Source: Microvirga terrestris (lineage in GTDB: Bacteria > Pseudomonadota > Alphaproteobacteria > Rhizobiales > Beijerinckiaceae). Taken from it: a stretch of DNA of 64,000 nucleotides. Below, one piece after another: positions 44,551 to 54,600 of the stretch. The position numbers and the translations under genes are program-made. Within the stretch, counting starts at the first letter, position 1. Each line of letters begins with the position of its first letter. The DNA lies in the NCBI RefSeq assembly GCF_015694425.1, contig NZ_JADQDN010000001.1, positions 186,001 to 250,000 on the forward strand, given 5' to 3'. The notes beneath the pieces were generated by a model. It worked only from the letters and a program-made list of their open reading frames with translations. It had not been told where the DNA came from and made no database searches.

Positions 44551-45456
44551 ATGACTCGCCGCTTTGTCACCCTCGATGTCTTCACGGGCGAGCGCTTCGC
44601 CGGCAATCCTCTCGCGGTCGTGCTCGATGCCGAGGGGCTCGACACGGCGGCCATGCAGCGGATTGCGAAGGAGTTCAATCTCTCCGAGACGGTCTTCGTT
44701 CTGCCTGCTTCCGAGCCTCGCCAACGCGCCGACATCCGGATCTTCACGCCGGCCCGCGAACTGCCCTTCGCGGGTCACCCGACAGTAGGAACCGCCGTGC
44801 TCCTAGCCCTGCTCGATCAGGACGGCCAGCCGGGCGCAGTGGCTTTCGGGCTCAAGGAGCAGGTCGGCATCGTGCCCTGCGCCGTCGAGGTCATGGATGA
44901 GGTGAGCGGTACGGCGCGTTTCCGTCTCCCGCGTCTGCCGTTCGTGTGGGGCGAGGGCAAGGATTCCACGACCTGTGCCTGGGCGCTTGGTCTCGATCCG
45001 ACTGAGATTGGCTTCGACCGCCATGTTCCCAATCGCCACTCGGCCGGCGTCGCTTACGATCTTGTGCCTGTTGCGTCTCTTGAAGCATTGGCGAAGTCCA
45101 AGCCGCAGGGCGAGGCCTTCGACAAGGCATTTGGCGACAGTGACCACCCGGCACCCTATGTCTATGCCCGGATCCCTCAAGCCGATGGCTTGCGCTTCCG
45201 CGCCCGCATGTTCGGATTGGGCATGGGCATCGCGGAAGATCCGGCTACCGGCTCGGCCGCTGCGGCCTTCGCCGGTGCACTCATGCAATGCGAACCCCTG
45301 GGCGACGGCGAGCACAACATCATCATTGAGCAAGGCGTCGAGATGGGCCGCCCGAGCGAGATTCGCCTGCAGATGGTGATCAAGGATGGAGCGCTTGTCT
45401 CCGCCGAGATCGGCGGCGGCGCCGTGATGGTGAGCCGTGGCGAGATTTTCGCGTGA
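44551..45456 (+). CDS. PhzF-family isomerase
   Basis: A 301-residue member of the PhzF (diaminopimelate-epimerase-like) family. Motifs: DVFTGERFAGNPLAVVLDAEGL (about 8-29), FNLSETVFVLP (catalytic Glu region, about 45), FTPARELPFAGHPTVGTA (about 68-85), and EDPATGSAAAAFAGAL near 230. PhzF proteins isomerise 2,3-dihydro-3-hydroxyanthranilate, but most chromosomal homologues have unknown substrates; nothing here suggests phenazine synthesis. ATG 44551 is used, with a TTG 9 bp earlier as alternative. Overlaps the NUDIX start (GTGA). Confidence 0.92.
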   Translation: MTRRFVTLDVFTGERFAGNPLAVVLDAEGLDTAAMQRIAKEFNLSETVFVLPASEPRQRADIRIFTPARELPFAGHPTVGTAVLLALLDQDGQPGAVAFGLKEQVGIVPCAVEVMDEVSGTARFRLPRLPFVWGEGKDSTTCAWALGLDPTEIGFDRHVPNRHSAGVAYDLVPVASLEALAKSKPQGEAFDKAFGDSDHPAPYVYARIPQADGLRFRARMFGLGMGIAEDPATGSAAAAFAGALMQCEPLGDGEHNIIIEQGVEMGRPSEIRLQMVIKDGALVSAEIGGGAVMVSRGEIFA

Positions 45457-46166
45457 ACCGTGAGATCGAGATCCGACGCGTCTCCCGCGTCGAGGCGTGC
45501 TGCCGCCCGTACGACTGGGCTTGGCCGAAGCAGAACCGAGGTTTCATCGAGGAGAACTGGAAGCGGCGCACCGCGGGCAAGCCGCAGATGTTCAACGGGC
45601 GCGTGCTGCTGCTGCAGGATGTGGTGTTTGAACAGGACTTATGCCGCAACACCTATTTCGAAGTGGACTATGCCGACTTCGTCGCCTGGATCGACAAGGG
45701 CTACCCCAACCCGGTGATCGCCAACGGTTTTGCCATGGGGGCGCTGCGTGGGTCGGACGGCGCTTATATCTGCGCCGTGATGGGCTCGGGTACGACGAAT
45801 GCAGGGCGCGTCTATTTCGCGGCCGGAACGCCCGACCCCTCCGACGTGAGACCCGACGGCACGGTCGACCTTGCCGCTAGCCTCACCCGGGAGCTTGAAG
45901 AGGAAACGGGTCTGCAGGAGGGCGACTACCACGTGGATGACGAATGGATCATCGTCCAACGCTGGCCGACTATCGCCCTCCTGCGCATGGTGACTCTGCC
46001 GGTGACGGCAGAGGAGGGCGCGGCGAGGATCCGCGCCAACATCGCCCGGCAGCACGAGCCTGAACTGCAGGATGTCCGCATCATCCGTAGTGCGGACGAT
46101 ATCGATCCTGAGCGGATGCCGCTCTTCCTGCAGTCCTTTTTCGATTGGGTCTTCGATCAGAGGTAG
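45453..46166 (+). CDS. NUDIX hydrolase
   Basis: A 237-residue protein starting at GTG 45453 inside the PhzF stop codon. Residues about 135-155 carry a NUDIX-box-like helix, LAASLTRELEEETGL, with the key RE..EE residues; the usual GG at the start of the box reads DGTVDL. The N-terminal ~100 residues are longer than in typical NUDIX proteins and lack a recognised domain. Some relatives are annotated as NUDIX hydrolases acting on small nucleotides, but substrate is unknown. Operon with pdxY and phzF-like. Confidence 0.82.
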   Translation: MNREIEIRRVSRVEACCRPYDWAWPKQNRGFIEENWKRRTAGKPQMFNGRVLLLQDVVFEQDLCRNTYFEVDYADFVAWIDKGYPNPVIANGFAMGALRGSDGAYICAVMGSGTTNAGRVYFAAGTPDPSDVRPDGTVDLAASLTRELEEETGLQEGDYHVDDEWIIVQRWPTIALLRMVTLPVTAEEGAARIRANIARQHEPELQDVRIIRSADDIDPERMPLFLQSFFDWVFDQR

Positions 46167-46462
46167 CCGTGGCGCGCCTTCGTGGCGTTGACCATCCGCA
46201 CGGCTTCCGCATCCCGGCCTGCGGCGCAGACTTCCTCGGCCTGAGCGATATCCCGATCTACCCGGTTATAGACGGATTGGTTCACGTGCCCCATGGCCAA
46301 GTCATTGCTCATGACGGCGCGATAGCGGGCGATTTCGCCATTGCAGCCGGTGGCGGAGCTGCCGGCCACGACACTGGGGCCGGCAGGTGCCGAAGCGGTC
46401 TGGTTGCATGCGGCCAGCGCCAGACCGCCGGTCAGGAGCAGAGCGGGGGTGACAATCTTCAT
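46157..46462 (-). CDS. Small outer-membrane lipoprotein
   Basis: A 101-residue protein with a lipoprotein signal: MKIVTPALLLTGGLALAAC, lipobox LAAC, Cys19 as the lipidation site. The mature part is short and helical (GCNGEIARYRAVMSNDLAMGHVN), with a second Cys pair (C40, C79 or nearby). No family recognised. Its 3' end overlaps the NUDIX gene by 10 bp (convergent). Confidence 0.8.
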   Translation of the reverse strand: MKIVTPALLLTGGLALAACNQTASAPAGPSVVAGSSATGCNGEIARYRAVMSNDLAMGHVNQSVYNRVDRDIAQAEEVCAAGRDAEAVRMVNATKARHGYL

Positions 46463-46694
46463 GAAAGCATCTCCTCGATGGACCTCGCGAGCGAGGAATA
46501 AAGGTCAAGCTTCATCCGTTCTAGGGCGCTTTCCCGGGAGAACAGCCCCGTCACGCTTTGAGTCACATCCCGTCCAATAGTCGATGCTTCTCTTTTCGTT
46601 TGTTTCAACGGCTTGCCATTCCAGTGGACCGCCGTTACAAACGAGCCCGTTGTTCGCGGCTCAAAGCCCGCGGCCATGGAGGATTTGGGCAGCG

Positions 46695-46790
46695 ATGATC
46701 ATCGGCTCCCCCAGCGCAAGGATGAACGGCACCGCTTCCGCTGCCGCTCGCGCGCGCCTTCTTGGCCTCCTTCTCCTTAGCTGCCCCTGA
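46695..46790 (+). CDS. Putative leuA leader peptide (Leu-rich)
   Basis: A short frame ending TGA at 46788-46790, from ATG 46695 (31 residues) or ATG 46722 (22 residues). Its C-terminal part reads LLGLLLLSCP: six of seven consecutive codons are leucine. It lies 95 bp upstream of leuA. GGAGGA (46678-46683) precedes the first ATG by 11 bases. Leucine codon runs in a short leader before leuA are the hallmark of ribosome-mediated leucine attenuation. Confidence 0.7.
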   Translation: MIIGSPSARMNGTASAAARARLLGLLLLSCP

Positions 46791-46864
46791 GGGTCGGCTG
46801 GGCGTTGCCGCCTGGGCTCTCAGGGGTTCTGGACAAGCAGGAACAACCTTGAGCCCAAAGGCTC
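46784..46864 (+). promoter_or_regulatory. Attenuator-like stems before leuA
   Basis: An eight-base stem CCCCTGAG (46784-46791) / CTCAGGGG (46819-46826) encloses the leader stop codon, and a second hairpin GAGCC (46851-46855) / GGCTC (46860-46864) with loop CAAA follows, 20 bp before the leuA ATG. No strong T-tract follows either stem, so control could be at translation or by a Rho-type mechanism rather than a classic terminator. The exact pairing scheme is unresolved. Confidence 0.5.
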
Positions 46865-46885
46865 CTCCCAAGAAGGACTAGACTG

Positions 46886-48448
46886 ATGACCGCTTCCGTA
46901 TCCGGCTCCCCCAAGGACCGCGTTCTGATCTTCGACACCACCCTGCGCGACGGCGAGCAATGCCCCGGCGCCACCATGACCCTGGAGGAGAAGCTCGAGG
47001 TTGCGGAACTGCTCGACACCATGGGCGTCGACATCATCGAGGCGGGCTTCCCCATCGCGTCGAACGGCGATTTCGAGGCCGTCGCCCTGATCGCCAAGCA
47101 TGTGAAGCGGGCCACCGTCGCTGGCCTCGCCCGCGCCATCTCGGCCGACATCGCCCGTGCCGGCGAAGCTGTTCGCCACGCGGCGCGGCCGCGCATTCAC
47201 ACCTTCGTGTCCACGTCCCCGATCCATCTGGCGCACCAGATGCGCAAGTCGGAGGAAGAGGTGCTGGAGATCATCACCACGACGGTGACCCAGGCGCGCA
47301 ACCTGATCGAGGACATCGAGTGGTCCGCCATGGACGCCACCCGGACCCCGATCGACTATCTGTGCCGCTGCGTGGAAGCAGCCATCAAGGCCGGCGCCAC
47401 CACCATCAACCTGCCCGACACAGTGGGCTATGCCACGCCTGACGAATACAGGGCCATGTTCCGCGCCGTGCGCGAGCGCGTGCCGAACGCCGACAAGGTG
47501 ATCTTCTCCGCCCATTGCCACAACGACCTGGGCCTCGCGGTCGCCAATTCCCTGGCGGCGCTGGAAGGCGGCGCACGGCAGATCGAGTGCACACTCAATG
47601 GCATCGGCGAACGCGCTGGCAATGCAGCCCTGGAAGAGATCGTCATGGCGATCAAGACCCGTGGCGACGTGCTGCCGTACGAGACCGGCATCGAGGCCAC
47701 CATGCTGACCCGCGCCTCGAAGCTGGCGTCCGCCGCGACCTCATTCCCGGTGCAGTACAACAAGGCCATCGTCGGCCGGAACGCCTTCGCGCATGAGAGC
47801 GGCATCCACCAGGACGGTATGCTCAAGAACGCCCAGACCTACGAGATCATGACACCCGAGAGCGTCGGCGTGTCTAAGACCTCTCTGGTCATGGGCAAGC
47901 ACTCCGGTCGGGCAGCCTTCCGCAACAAGCTGGAGGAGCTGGGCTACAGCCTCTCGGACAATCAATTTCAGGACGCCTTCGAGCGGTTCAAGGAACTCGC
48001 CGACCGCAAGAAGCACGTCTATGACGAGGATATCGAGGCCCTAGTCGACCAGAATATCGCCATGGCGCATGACCGCATCAAGCTGGTCTCGCTCCACATC
48101 GTGGCCGGCACCCGCGGGCCCCAGCGCGCCACCATGCGGCTCCAGGTCGACGATCGGATCGTTGTGGAGGAGCAGGAGGGCAACGGCCCGGTGGATGCCA
48201 CCTTCAACGTCATCAAGGCCCTGGTGCCCCACGAGGCGGTGCTGGAACTCTATCAGGTCCATGCCGTCACGGAGGGCACGGACGCCCAGGCCGAGGTCTC
48301 TGTGCGCCTCTCGGCCGACGACCGCAGCGTCACCTCCCGCGCCGCCGACCCGGACACCCTGGTCGCCTCCGCCCAAGCCTATCTCGGTGCCCTCAACAAG
48401 CTCATGAGCCGGGGTGCCCGCCTGCACGCCCAGCACGCGGCAGAATGA
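46886..48448 (+). CDS. leuA: 2-isopropylmalate synthase LeuA
   Basis: First step of leucine synthesis, condensing acetyl-CoA with 2-oxoisovalerate. 520 residues: catalytic TIM barrel with DTTLRDGEQCPGATM (about 12-26, DTTLRDGEQ metal/catalytic motif), HCHNDLGLAVANSLA (about 210, metal His pair) and GERAGNAALEEIVMA (about 240). The linker follows, then the C-terminal LeuA dimer/allosteric domain (about 390-500) that binds leucine. 520 residues fit the LeuA type with regulatory domain. Preceded by a leucine-rich leader. Confidence 0.95.
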   Translation: MTASVSGSPKDRVLIFDTTLRDGEQCPGATMTLEEKLEVAELLDTMGVDIIEAGFPIASNGDFEAVALIAKHVKRATVAGLARAISADIARAGEAVRHAARPRIHTFVSTSPIHLAHQMRKSEEEVLEIITTTVTQARNLIEDIEWSAMDATRTPIDYLCRCVEAAIKAGATTINLPDTVGYATPDEYRAMFRAVRERVPNADKVIFSAHCHNDLGLAVANSLAALEGGARQIECTLNGIGERAGNAALEEIVMAIKTRGDVLPYETGIEATMLTRASKLASAATSFPVQYNKAIVGRNAFAHESGIHQDGMLKNAQTYEIMTPESVGVSKTSLVMGKHSGRAAFRNKLEELGYSLSDNQFQDAFERFKELADRKKHVYDEDIEALVDQNIAMAHDRIKLVSLHIVAGTRGPQRATMRLQVDDRIVVEEQEGNGPVDATFNVIKALVPHEAVLELYQVHAVTEGTDAQAEVSVRLSADDRSVTSRAADPDTLVASAQAYLGALNKLMSRGARLHAQHAAE

Positions 48449-48456
48449 TTGGGCAC

Positions 48457-48490
48457 AAAGGGCCCGCTCGGCGGACCTTTCTCTTGTTTG
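48457..48490 (+). terminator. Terminator after leuA
   Basis: Imperfect stem AAAGG (48457-48461)...CCTTT (48476-48480) with an inner CCGC/GCGG pairing and a small internal loop, followed by CTCTTGTTTG. It lies 9 bp after the leuA stop. Confidence 0.65.
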
Positions 48491-48500
48491 CGTGAGCATA

Positions 48501-48536
48501 GAGGCTCGAACCCTCAAGCTTGAGGGTTCGAGCCTC
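48501..48536. repeat. 18-base perfect palindrome with no loop
   Basis: A 36-base exact palindrome: both halves match over 18 bases (half begins GAGGCTCGAACCCTCAAG), with zero spacer. It sits 11 bp after the leuA terminator and followed by TTGCC. Possibly a second terminator, a protein-binding site or a REP-type relic. Confidence 0.85.
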
Positions 48537-48740
48537 TTGCCACTTGCCGCAACATTCAAAGGCTTGTGGGACCGGTTCGAGGCCGAATAGCGCAATAGAT
48601 CTGCTCTGCATTCTGAGCTCTAGGGAAAAAACCTTTCCATGGCGGAAAACCGCACCTGCGGGGCTAGACAGGCCCCGTCCGGTTTGTTACACGCACGACC
48701 TCTTCAGCGGACATCGCGCCGCTGAATTCGCTTCGGCGAT

Positions 48741-48816
<76 letters not shown>

Positions 48817-49418
48817 ATCTCTTCAAAGAATTAGCTAAGATTTGGATTGGCGTTTTAAGAATCTAGCAACCCTATAGCTACCACAAGCTTACACCTGCGA
48901 CTGAACTTCAGGCGAACGCTCTCATCCTCGTCAGTCAGGGGGATTTCTGGCTCCTTCAATGTAACTGCAAGCGTGCAACGGTACCTGAAGGCGTCGACCC
49001 AAACGTATTAGTATCCAGATCGCATTTTATCGACCGTGATCGCTAATCAGGCGCTTCCGAGAGAAGCGGAAAGCCATAGAAGTGGAAGCTGAAGCTTTGA
49101 TTTAAGCTGTCGGCGAGCCGGCTTGTTTCAGTGCGCGGATCGGGTTCGTGAAGCTCCCAAATTGGAGACAGTGTCAAAAGCAGGTTCTGGTACAAAGTTG
49201 CCGTTTCTATCGTAAAGCAGAGTAACTACGCTATCGGCGAGAAAAACCGCCGACAAGTACCTTTCAGACAACGTAAGGTCGTCCTGAACATAGGCGAGAC
49301 AATACTCAGGAACAATGTTCTCCACAAAGTCCAGCGGCAGAATAAACCAATAATTTGAGTGCTATAGCTCCGCCTTGTCCACAGCACTCTGCGGTTGTTT
49401 GACTCACTAGGCATATAA
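48817..49418. other. Low-density gap between tRNA-Lys and imuA
   Basis: About 600 bp with lower GC than the rest. No intact gene is visible. The minus strand from 49361 to 49128 has an open frame of 77 codons that looks protein-like (see separate entry). I found no duplicate of the tRNA 3' end to the right, so no attachment-site pair can be named. Confidence 0.45.
49128..49361 (-). pseudogene. Remnant coding frame, unknown
   Basis: Following an in-frame TAG, the minus strand reads an open frame with protein-like composition: NYWFILPLDFVENIVPEY near the start and LSERYLSAVFLADSVVTLLYD in the middle, ending before TGA. No ATG is in frame; the only start candidate is GTG at 49325. The composition is typical of real globular protein, so it is probably the 3' end of a lost gene. 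No family recognised. Confidence 0.3.
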
Positions 49419-49433
49419 GAACAAAATAAGAAC
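49419..49433. promoter_or_regulatory. LexA (SOS) operator
   Basis: GAAC-AAAATAA-GAAC (15 bases): the alphaproteobacterial LexA box GTTC-N7-GTTC read on the minus strand, exact in both half sites. It ends 35 bp upstream of the imuA ATG and overlaps the -10 position of a TTGACT (49399-49404) promoter spaced 18 bases from AAAATA (49423-49428). Direct-repeat spacing of seven is diagnostic for this order. SOS control of the operon is therefore well supported. Confidence 0.85.
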
Positions 49434-49468
49434 ATCAACGCAGATCAAACAGACAAGAGGCAGGGCGC

Positions 49469-50221
49469 ATGCGTGCCGGGCAGCAGGTGGCTATTGCCGA
49501 TTTGCGAGAGCAGATCGAGCGCATGGAAGGTGACAAGCGTCATCGCCCGGTTCTGCCATTCGGTGTTTATACACTTGACCAACACCTGCCCAATGGCGGT
49601 TTGGCGCTAGGAGCAGTCCACGAAGTTGTTGAAGCGGGTCCTGCTGCCGAATTCGCCGGAGCGGCGACCCTTTTCACAGCAGGGATCGCGGCGCGCCGCA
49701 AAGGCCCTGTGGTTTGGTGCCTGACGCGGCGTGACCTATTTGCGCCAGGCCTTGCGGCAGCCGGCCTTCACCCGGACCGGGTCATCTATGTCGAAGCAGG
49801 CCATGACCGGGAAGTCTTGCCTCTGGTCGAAGAAGCCCTTCGTGAAAGGGGCCTTGCCGCTGTTGTAGGGGAAGTCACGCGCCTCAACCTTGTTGCGTCA
49901 CGACGTTTGCAACTCGCAGCGGAAGCCTCCGGCGTACCAGCCCTCATGTTGCGACGATGGTGGACGGTTGCCGAGAAGAACCTCACCACATTGCCAACGG
50001 CTGCCGTCACACGTTGGCGGATCGCGTCAGCGCCGTCAGCCGTCCTTTCCGTTCCGGGTATCAGCCGCCAACGATGGCGGGTTGATCTTGTTCGTTGCCG
50101 TGGCGCTGAAGCGCGTTCCTGGATTGTTGAGGGGTGTGATGCGAAGGGTCGTCTCGCTGTTTCTGCCGACATGGCCTACAGATCGCATACGTCGCCAATT
50201 CGGCACGCCGCCTTTGGATGA
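49469..50221 (+). CDS. imuA: ImuA, SOS mutagenesis protein
   Basis: RecA/SulA-like component of the ImuA-ImuB-DnaE2 translesion mutasome. 250 residues; the start MRAGQQVAIADLREQIERMEG and the HRPVLPFGVYTLDQHLPNGGLALGAVHEV segment (about 24-52) match the ImuA family, which resembles RecA but lacks its full ATPase. ALMLRRWWTVAEKN and WRVDLVRCRGAEARSWIVEGC are also family-typical. Preceded by a LexA box at 49419-49433. Its 3' end overlaps the imuB start by 83 bp. Confidence 0.9.
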   Translation: MRAGQQVAIADLREQIERMEGDKRHRPVLPFGVYTLDQHLPNGGLALGAVHEVVEAGPAAEFAGAATLFTAGIAARRKGPVVWCLTRRDLFAPGLAAAGLHPDRVIYVEAGHDREVLPLVEEALRERGLAAVVGEVTRLNLVASRRLQLAAEASGVPALMLRRWWTVAEKNLTTLPTAAVTRWRIASAPSAVLSVPGISRQRWRVDLVRCRGAEARSWIVEGCDAKGRLAVSADMAYRSHTSPIRHAAFG

Positions 50222-51641
50222 GCCGCTTGTCACTGTCGCCAATGAAGGCTCACGCCGCATCATTGCAGCGGCGGACAGGGCAGCGAAGATGGCAGGGCTG
50301 AAAGCAGGTCAAACCATCGCCCATGCTCAGGCACTTATCCCTGATCTTCATGTTCGCGATGCTACTCCGGAAGAGGATAGGGCGGCTCTGACACGTTTAG
50401 CCTTATGGTGCCTGCGCTACTCGCCAATCGTTGCGCCCGATACGCCCGATGGCATCTGGATCGATACGGCCGGAGCAGATCATCTTTTCGGCGGAGAACA
50501 TGCCCTCCTTGAGGATCTTACCGGACGGTTGAATGCCAAAGGGATTGCAGCCCGTGCATCCATTGCCGACGCGCCCGGAATCGCCTGGGCTGTTGCTCGA
50601 TACGGCAATCAAGCTGTTGTCTCTCCAGGCAGAGCCGTTGATGCTGTGGCTGGCTTGCCGGTCCAGGCTTTACGCCTTGAGCAGAAGACTCTCGACATCA
50701 TGGATCGCCTTGGCATTGAAAGGATAGGGCAACTGGCTGCGATGCCACGCGGACCGATGACCCGGCGCTTAGGAACACAGACAGCGTTGCGTCTTGATCA
50801 GGCGCTGGGACATGCCTTCGAGCCGATCAGCCCGCTTGTGCCGCTAGAGACCCTATCCCATTCCATCGTCTTTCCAGAGCCAATTGGCCGCCCTGAGGAC
50901 CTGAAGCGGGTTGTATCGCGGCTGACAGCTATTCTCTGTGCGGATCTTGCCAAGCAGGGGATTGGCGCTCGCCGCCTCGACTTGATCTTCCGCCGGGTCG
51001 ATCAAAAGTCCTTGGCTCTTCGCGTCGGAACAGCAAGAGCATCCCGTGACCCCATCCACCTTGCGAAGCTATTTGACGAAAGCCTTGGCACGATCGACCC
51101 TGGTTTCGGAATCGATGAAGTCCTGATCGTGGCCAGCCGTGTCGAACCGCTCGGTGCGATGCAGCTTCAAGCCCGTGGCATCGACAAACAAGATCCTGAA
51201 CCGGATATCAGCCCTCTGGTTGACCGCCTCTCCGCGCGCGTGGGTGCGGGCAAGGTCTTTCGCCTTGTCCCGGTTGAGAGTCATGTGCCTGAGCGGTCCG
51301 CGAGACGTATTCCGGCGCTTGCTCCAGCGTCCGGGCTGACATGGCCTGAAGACCTGGTGCGACCCGCCCGTATCCTCGATCCGCCTGAGCGCGTCGAAGC
51401 CACCGCGGTCGTACCAGACCATCCGCCGATCTTCTTTGTCTGGCGACGGGTACGGTATGTCGTGCGCGGGGCTGATGGCCCGGAGCGGATCACAGGTGAG
51501 TGGTGGAAGTCTGACAGCGAGATGTCGTCGTTTCGCGACTATTACCGGCTTGAGACCGACCGGGATGCTCGCTTCTGGCTCTTCCGCGATGCGCCGGCCG
51601 CCGAAGGCGGGCGCTGGTGGCTCCATGGACTCTTCGGGTAG
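50139..51641 (+). CDS. imuB: ImuB, inactive Y-family polymerase of the mutasome
   Basis: Y-family DNA polymerase homologue of 500 residues that organises the mutasome but is thought to lack polymerase activity. N-terminus RRVVSLFLPTWPTDRIRR, then DEPLVTVANEGSRRIIAAADRAAKMAGLKAGQTIAHAQ (about 28-66). In canonical Y-family members this region carries the acidic catalytic residues (DxD, SxDE), which are not evident here. The C-terminal part binds the beta clamp and DnaE2 in studied relatives. ATG 50139 is used because the frame from 49890 would overlap most of imuA; the stop is 6 bp before dnaE2. Confidence 0.9.
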   Translation: MRRVVSLFLPTWPTDRIRRQFGTPPLDEPLVTVANEGSRRIIAAADRAAKMAGLKAGQTIAHAQALIPDLHVRDATPEEDRAALTRLALWCLRYSPIVAPDTPDGIWIDTAGADHLFGGEHALLEDLTGRLNAKGIAARASIADAPGIAWAVARYGNQAVVSPGRAVDAVAGLPVQALRLEQKTLDIMDRLGIERIGQLAAMPRGPMTRRLGTQTALRLDQALGHAFEPISPLVPLETLSHSIVFPEPIGRPEDLKRVVSRLTAILCADLAKQGIGARRLDLIFRRVDQKSLALRVGTARASRDPIHLAKLFDESLGTIDPGFGIDEVLIVASRVEPLGAMQLQARGIDKQDPEPDISPLVDRLSARVGAGKVFRLVPVESHVPERSARRIPALAPASGLTWPEDLVRPARILDPPERVEATAVVPDHPPIFFVWRRVRYVVRGADGPERITGEWWKSDSEMSSFRDYYRLETDRDARFWLFRDAPAAEGGRWWLHGLFG

Positions 51642-51647
51642 GCCTGC

Positions 51648-54600
51648 ATGAGCTATGCCGAACTGCAGACCACCACGCATTTCTCCTTTCTGCGCGGTGC
51701 CTCAAGCCCGCGTGAACTCTTCGAGCAGGCCAAGCTTCTCGGCATTCCGGCCTTGGCGGTCGTTGATCGGAATTCTGTCGCTGGCATTGTCCGCGCCTTT
51801 GAGGCTGCAAAAGAGACGTGCGTTCGTCTCGTGGTCGGCTGCCGCCTAGATCTCAGCGATGGCATGTCCTTGCTTGTCTATCCGACTGACCGCGCTGCAT
51901 ACTCTCGACTTTGTCGCCTGCTCAGCACCGGAAAGGCGCGAGCAGGGAAGGGCAAGTGCCTGCTGACCTGGGAGGACGTGGTCCAATGGAATGAAGGAAT
52001 GCTTGCCATTCTGCTCGGCGATAAGCCCGATGATGCGTTGGCAGAACGGTTGAGGCGATTGAAGTCAACCTTCGGTGACAGGGCTTACATGGCTCTCATT
52101 CGCCGGTTTGCTCCTAATGAGTTCGCTCGTCTCCGCGCTGTCGCTGATATGGCGCAAGCTGCACGGGTGCCTGCTGTCGCAACCGGCGACGTCTTGTATC
52201 ACCACCCCAGCCGCCGCATGATGCAGGATGTGATGACGTGCATCCGGTTGAAGACGACCATCGATCAGGCAGGCTACCGGCTGGAGCGTCACGCGGATCG
52301 CTTCTTGAAAGACCCTGACGAGATGGCCCGTCTGTTCAAGGACTATCCAGAAGCGGTGGCAAGGACGCTCGAAGTTGCAGGACGCTGTCGCTTTTCGCTG
52401 GATGAGCTTGATTATCACTACCCGAACGAGATTGTGGCTGCTGGCGAAACAGCGCAACAGACGCTGGAGCGCCTGACGTGGCAAGGCGCCAAGCGGCGCT
52501 TTCCTGATGGGTTGCCGGATCGTGTCGCCGCTCAACTCCGACATGAGCTGACGCTGATCGAAGAGCTTCAATATGCTCCCTACTTTCTCACCGTCCACTC
52601 TATCGTCCAGTTCGCCCGCGGGCGTGGCATTCTTTGTCAGGGGAGGGGAAGTGCGGCGAACTCCGCCGTCTGCTATGTGCTCGGCATAACGGAGATTGAC
52701 CCTGTGCGGTCTGGGCTGCTGTTTGAGCGGTTTATATCTCAGGAGCGCCGGGAGCCGCCGGACATCGACGTCGATTTTGAACATGAGCGGCGGGAAGAGG
52801 TCATTCAGTGGGTCTTTGAAACCTATGGGCGGCATCGGGCGGCTCTGACTGCGGTGGTCACGCGCTTTCAAGCGAAAGGGGCCGTGCGAGAGGTCGGGAA
52901 GGTTCTTGGCATTCCAGAGGATGTCACAAAAGCCCTGTCGCGTTTGGTTTGGGGATGGGGGACTGAAGGCATCGGCGAAAAGGAAGCGAAGGAACTCAAC
53001 CTCAACCTGAACGACCGCCGCTTGCGACTGACGCTGGAGCTGGCTTCCGAACTGATTGGGACGCCGCGTCATCTGTCGCAGCACCCCGGCGGGTTTGTGC
53101 TGACGCAAGGACGCCTTGACGAAATGGCTCCCATCGAACCGGCGGCTATGGAGAACCGCCAAGTTATCGAGTGGGACAAGGATGATATCGACATTCTGAA
53201 GTTCATGAAGGTCGACGTGCTGGCGCTTGGGATCCTAAGCTGCATGAGGCGCACCTTCAACCTCCTACGTGAGTACAAAGGTATCGATCTAGACTTAGCT
53301 TCCATCCCGCCTGAGGACCCAAAGACCTATGCCATGATCCGCCGCGCAGACACAATGGGCACCTTTCAAATCGAGAGCCGGGCCCAAATGTCGAGCCTGC
53401 CTCGAATGAAGCCCAGAACATTCTATGATCTCGTGATCCAGGTTGCGATCGTCAGGCCAGGGCCGATCCAAGGCGACATGGTACATCCCTATGTGCGGCG
53501 TCGCAACGGCGTGGAGCCTGTAACTTACCCAAGTCCGGAACTGGAAAAGGTTCTTGGAAAGACGCTTGGCGTTCCTCTCTTCCAGGAACAAGCCATGCGG
53601 GTTGCCATCGAATGTGCAGGCTTTACTCCATCTGAGGCTGATCAACTCCGCCGCTCTATGGCGACCTTCAAGTTCACAGGTGGCGTCTCAAAATTCAGAG
53701 ATAAGCTCATCAACGGGATGGTCACCCGTGGCTATGAGCGCGAGTTCGCCGAACGCACGTTTAGGCAGTTGGAGGGTTTTGGCTCCTACGGCTTTCCTGA
53801 GAGCCACGCAGCTTCTTTTGCGCTGATCGCCTACGCTTCGTCCTGGATGAAGTCCCATCATCCCGAAGTGTTTCTATGTGCGTTGCTCAATTCCCAGCCA
53901 ATGGGTTTTTATCAGCCGGCGCAACTGGTGCGTGATGCCAGGCAGCATGGGGTTGAGGTCCGGCCTATCGATGTGAATCACTCCCGTTGGGAGAGCACCC
54001 TTGAGCCAAGCAAGGGGGGCAATCTTGCCGTTCGTCTTGGCCTCCATCTGGTGAGGGGACTACCTAACCAAGAGGGGGCTATCATTCCGCTAATGCGAGC
54101 TTCCGGCCCATTCGTATCAATTGAGGATGTTGGAAGACGTGCAGGCTTATCCTTTTCTACCCTGAAGCATCTGGCGGACGCTGATGCATTTGGAACGCTC
54201 CGCGTGAACCGGCGGGATGCGTTCTGGAAGGTGCTCATCTTGAGCGATGAACAGCTACCACTGTTTGCAGTTGCCGATGGTCGCGAGGGTGAAATTAAGC
54301 CCGAAGTGGTGGAGCGGAATGTTGCTCTTGAGCCGATGACAGCAGGCCGGGAAGTCGTTGAGGATTATATCTCAACAGGCCTGACCCTGCGACAGCACCC
54401 GGTGTCTTTCCTTCGACCTGACCTAGAGAAAAGACGCATGACCCCATGCGCAGCCTTGAGGCAGGCTCGTGACGGCAGCCGGGTCACAGTCGCGGGATTG
54501 GTCCTTGTGCGACAGAGGCCGGGCACAGCTAAGGGCGTCACATTCATGACAATCGAGGATGAAACTGATGTTGCAAACGTTGTAATTTGGTCGGCAATCT

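Noticed and set aside
46459-46677. Minus-strand frame of 72 codons upstream of the lipoprotein, overlapping it by four bases
   Set aside because: The four-base overlap is attractive, but the frame lacks a family, runs toward the leuA leader region, and no good ribosome-binding site or codon pattern supports it.
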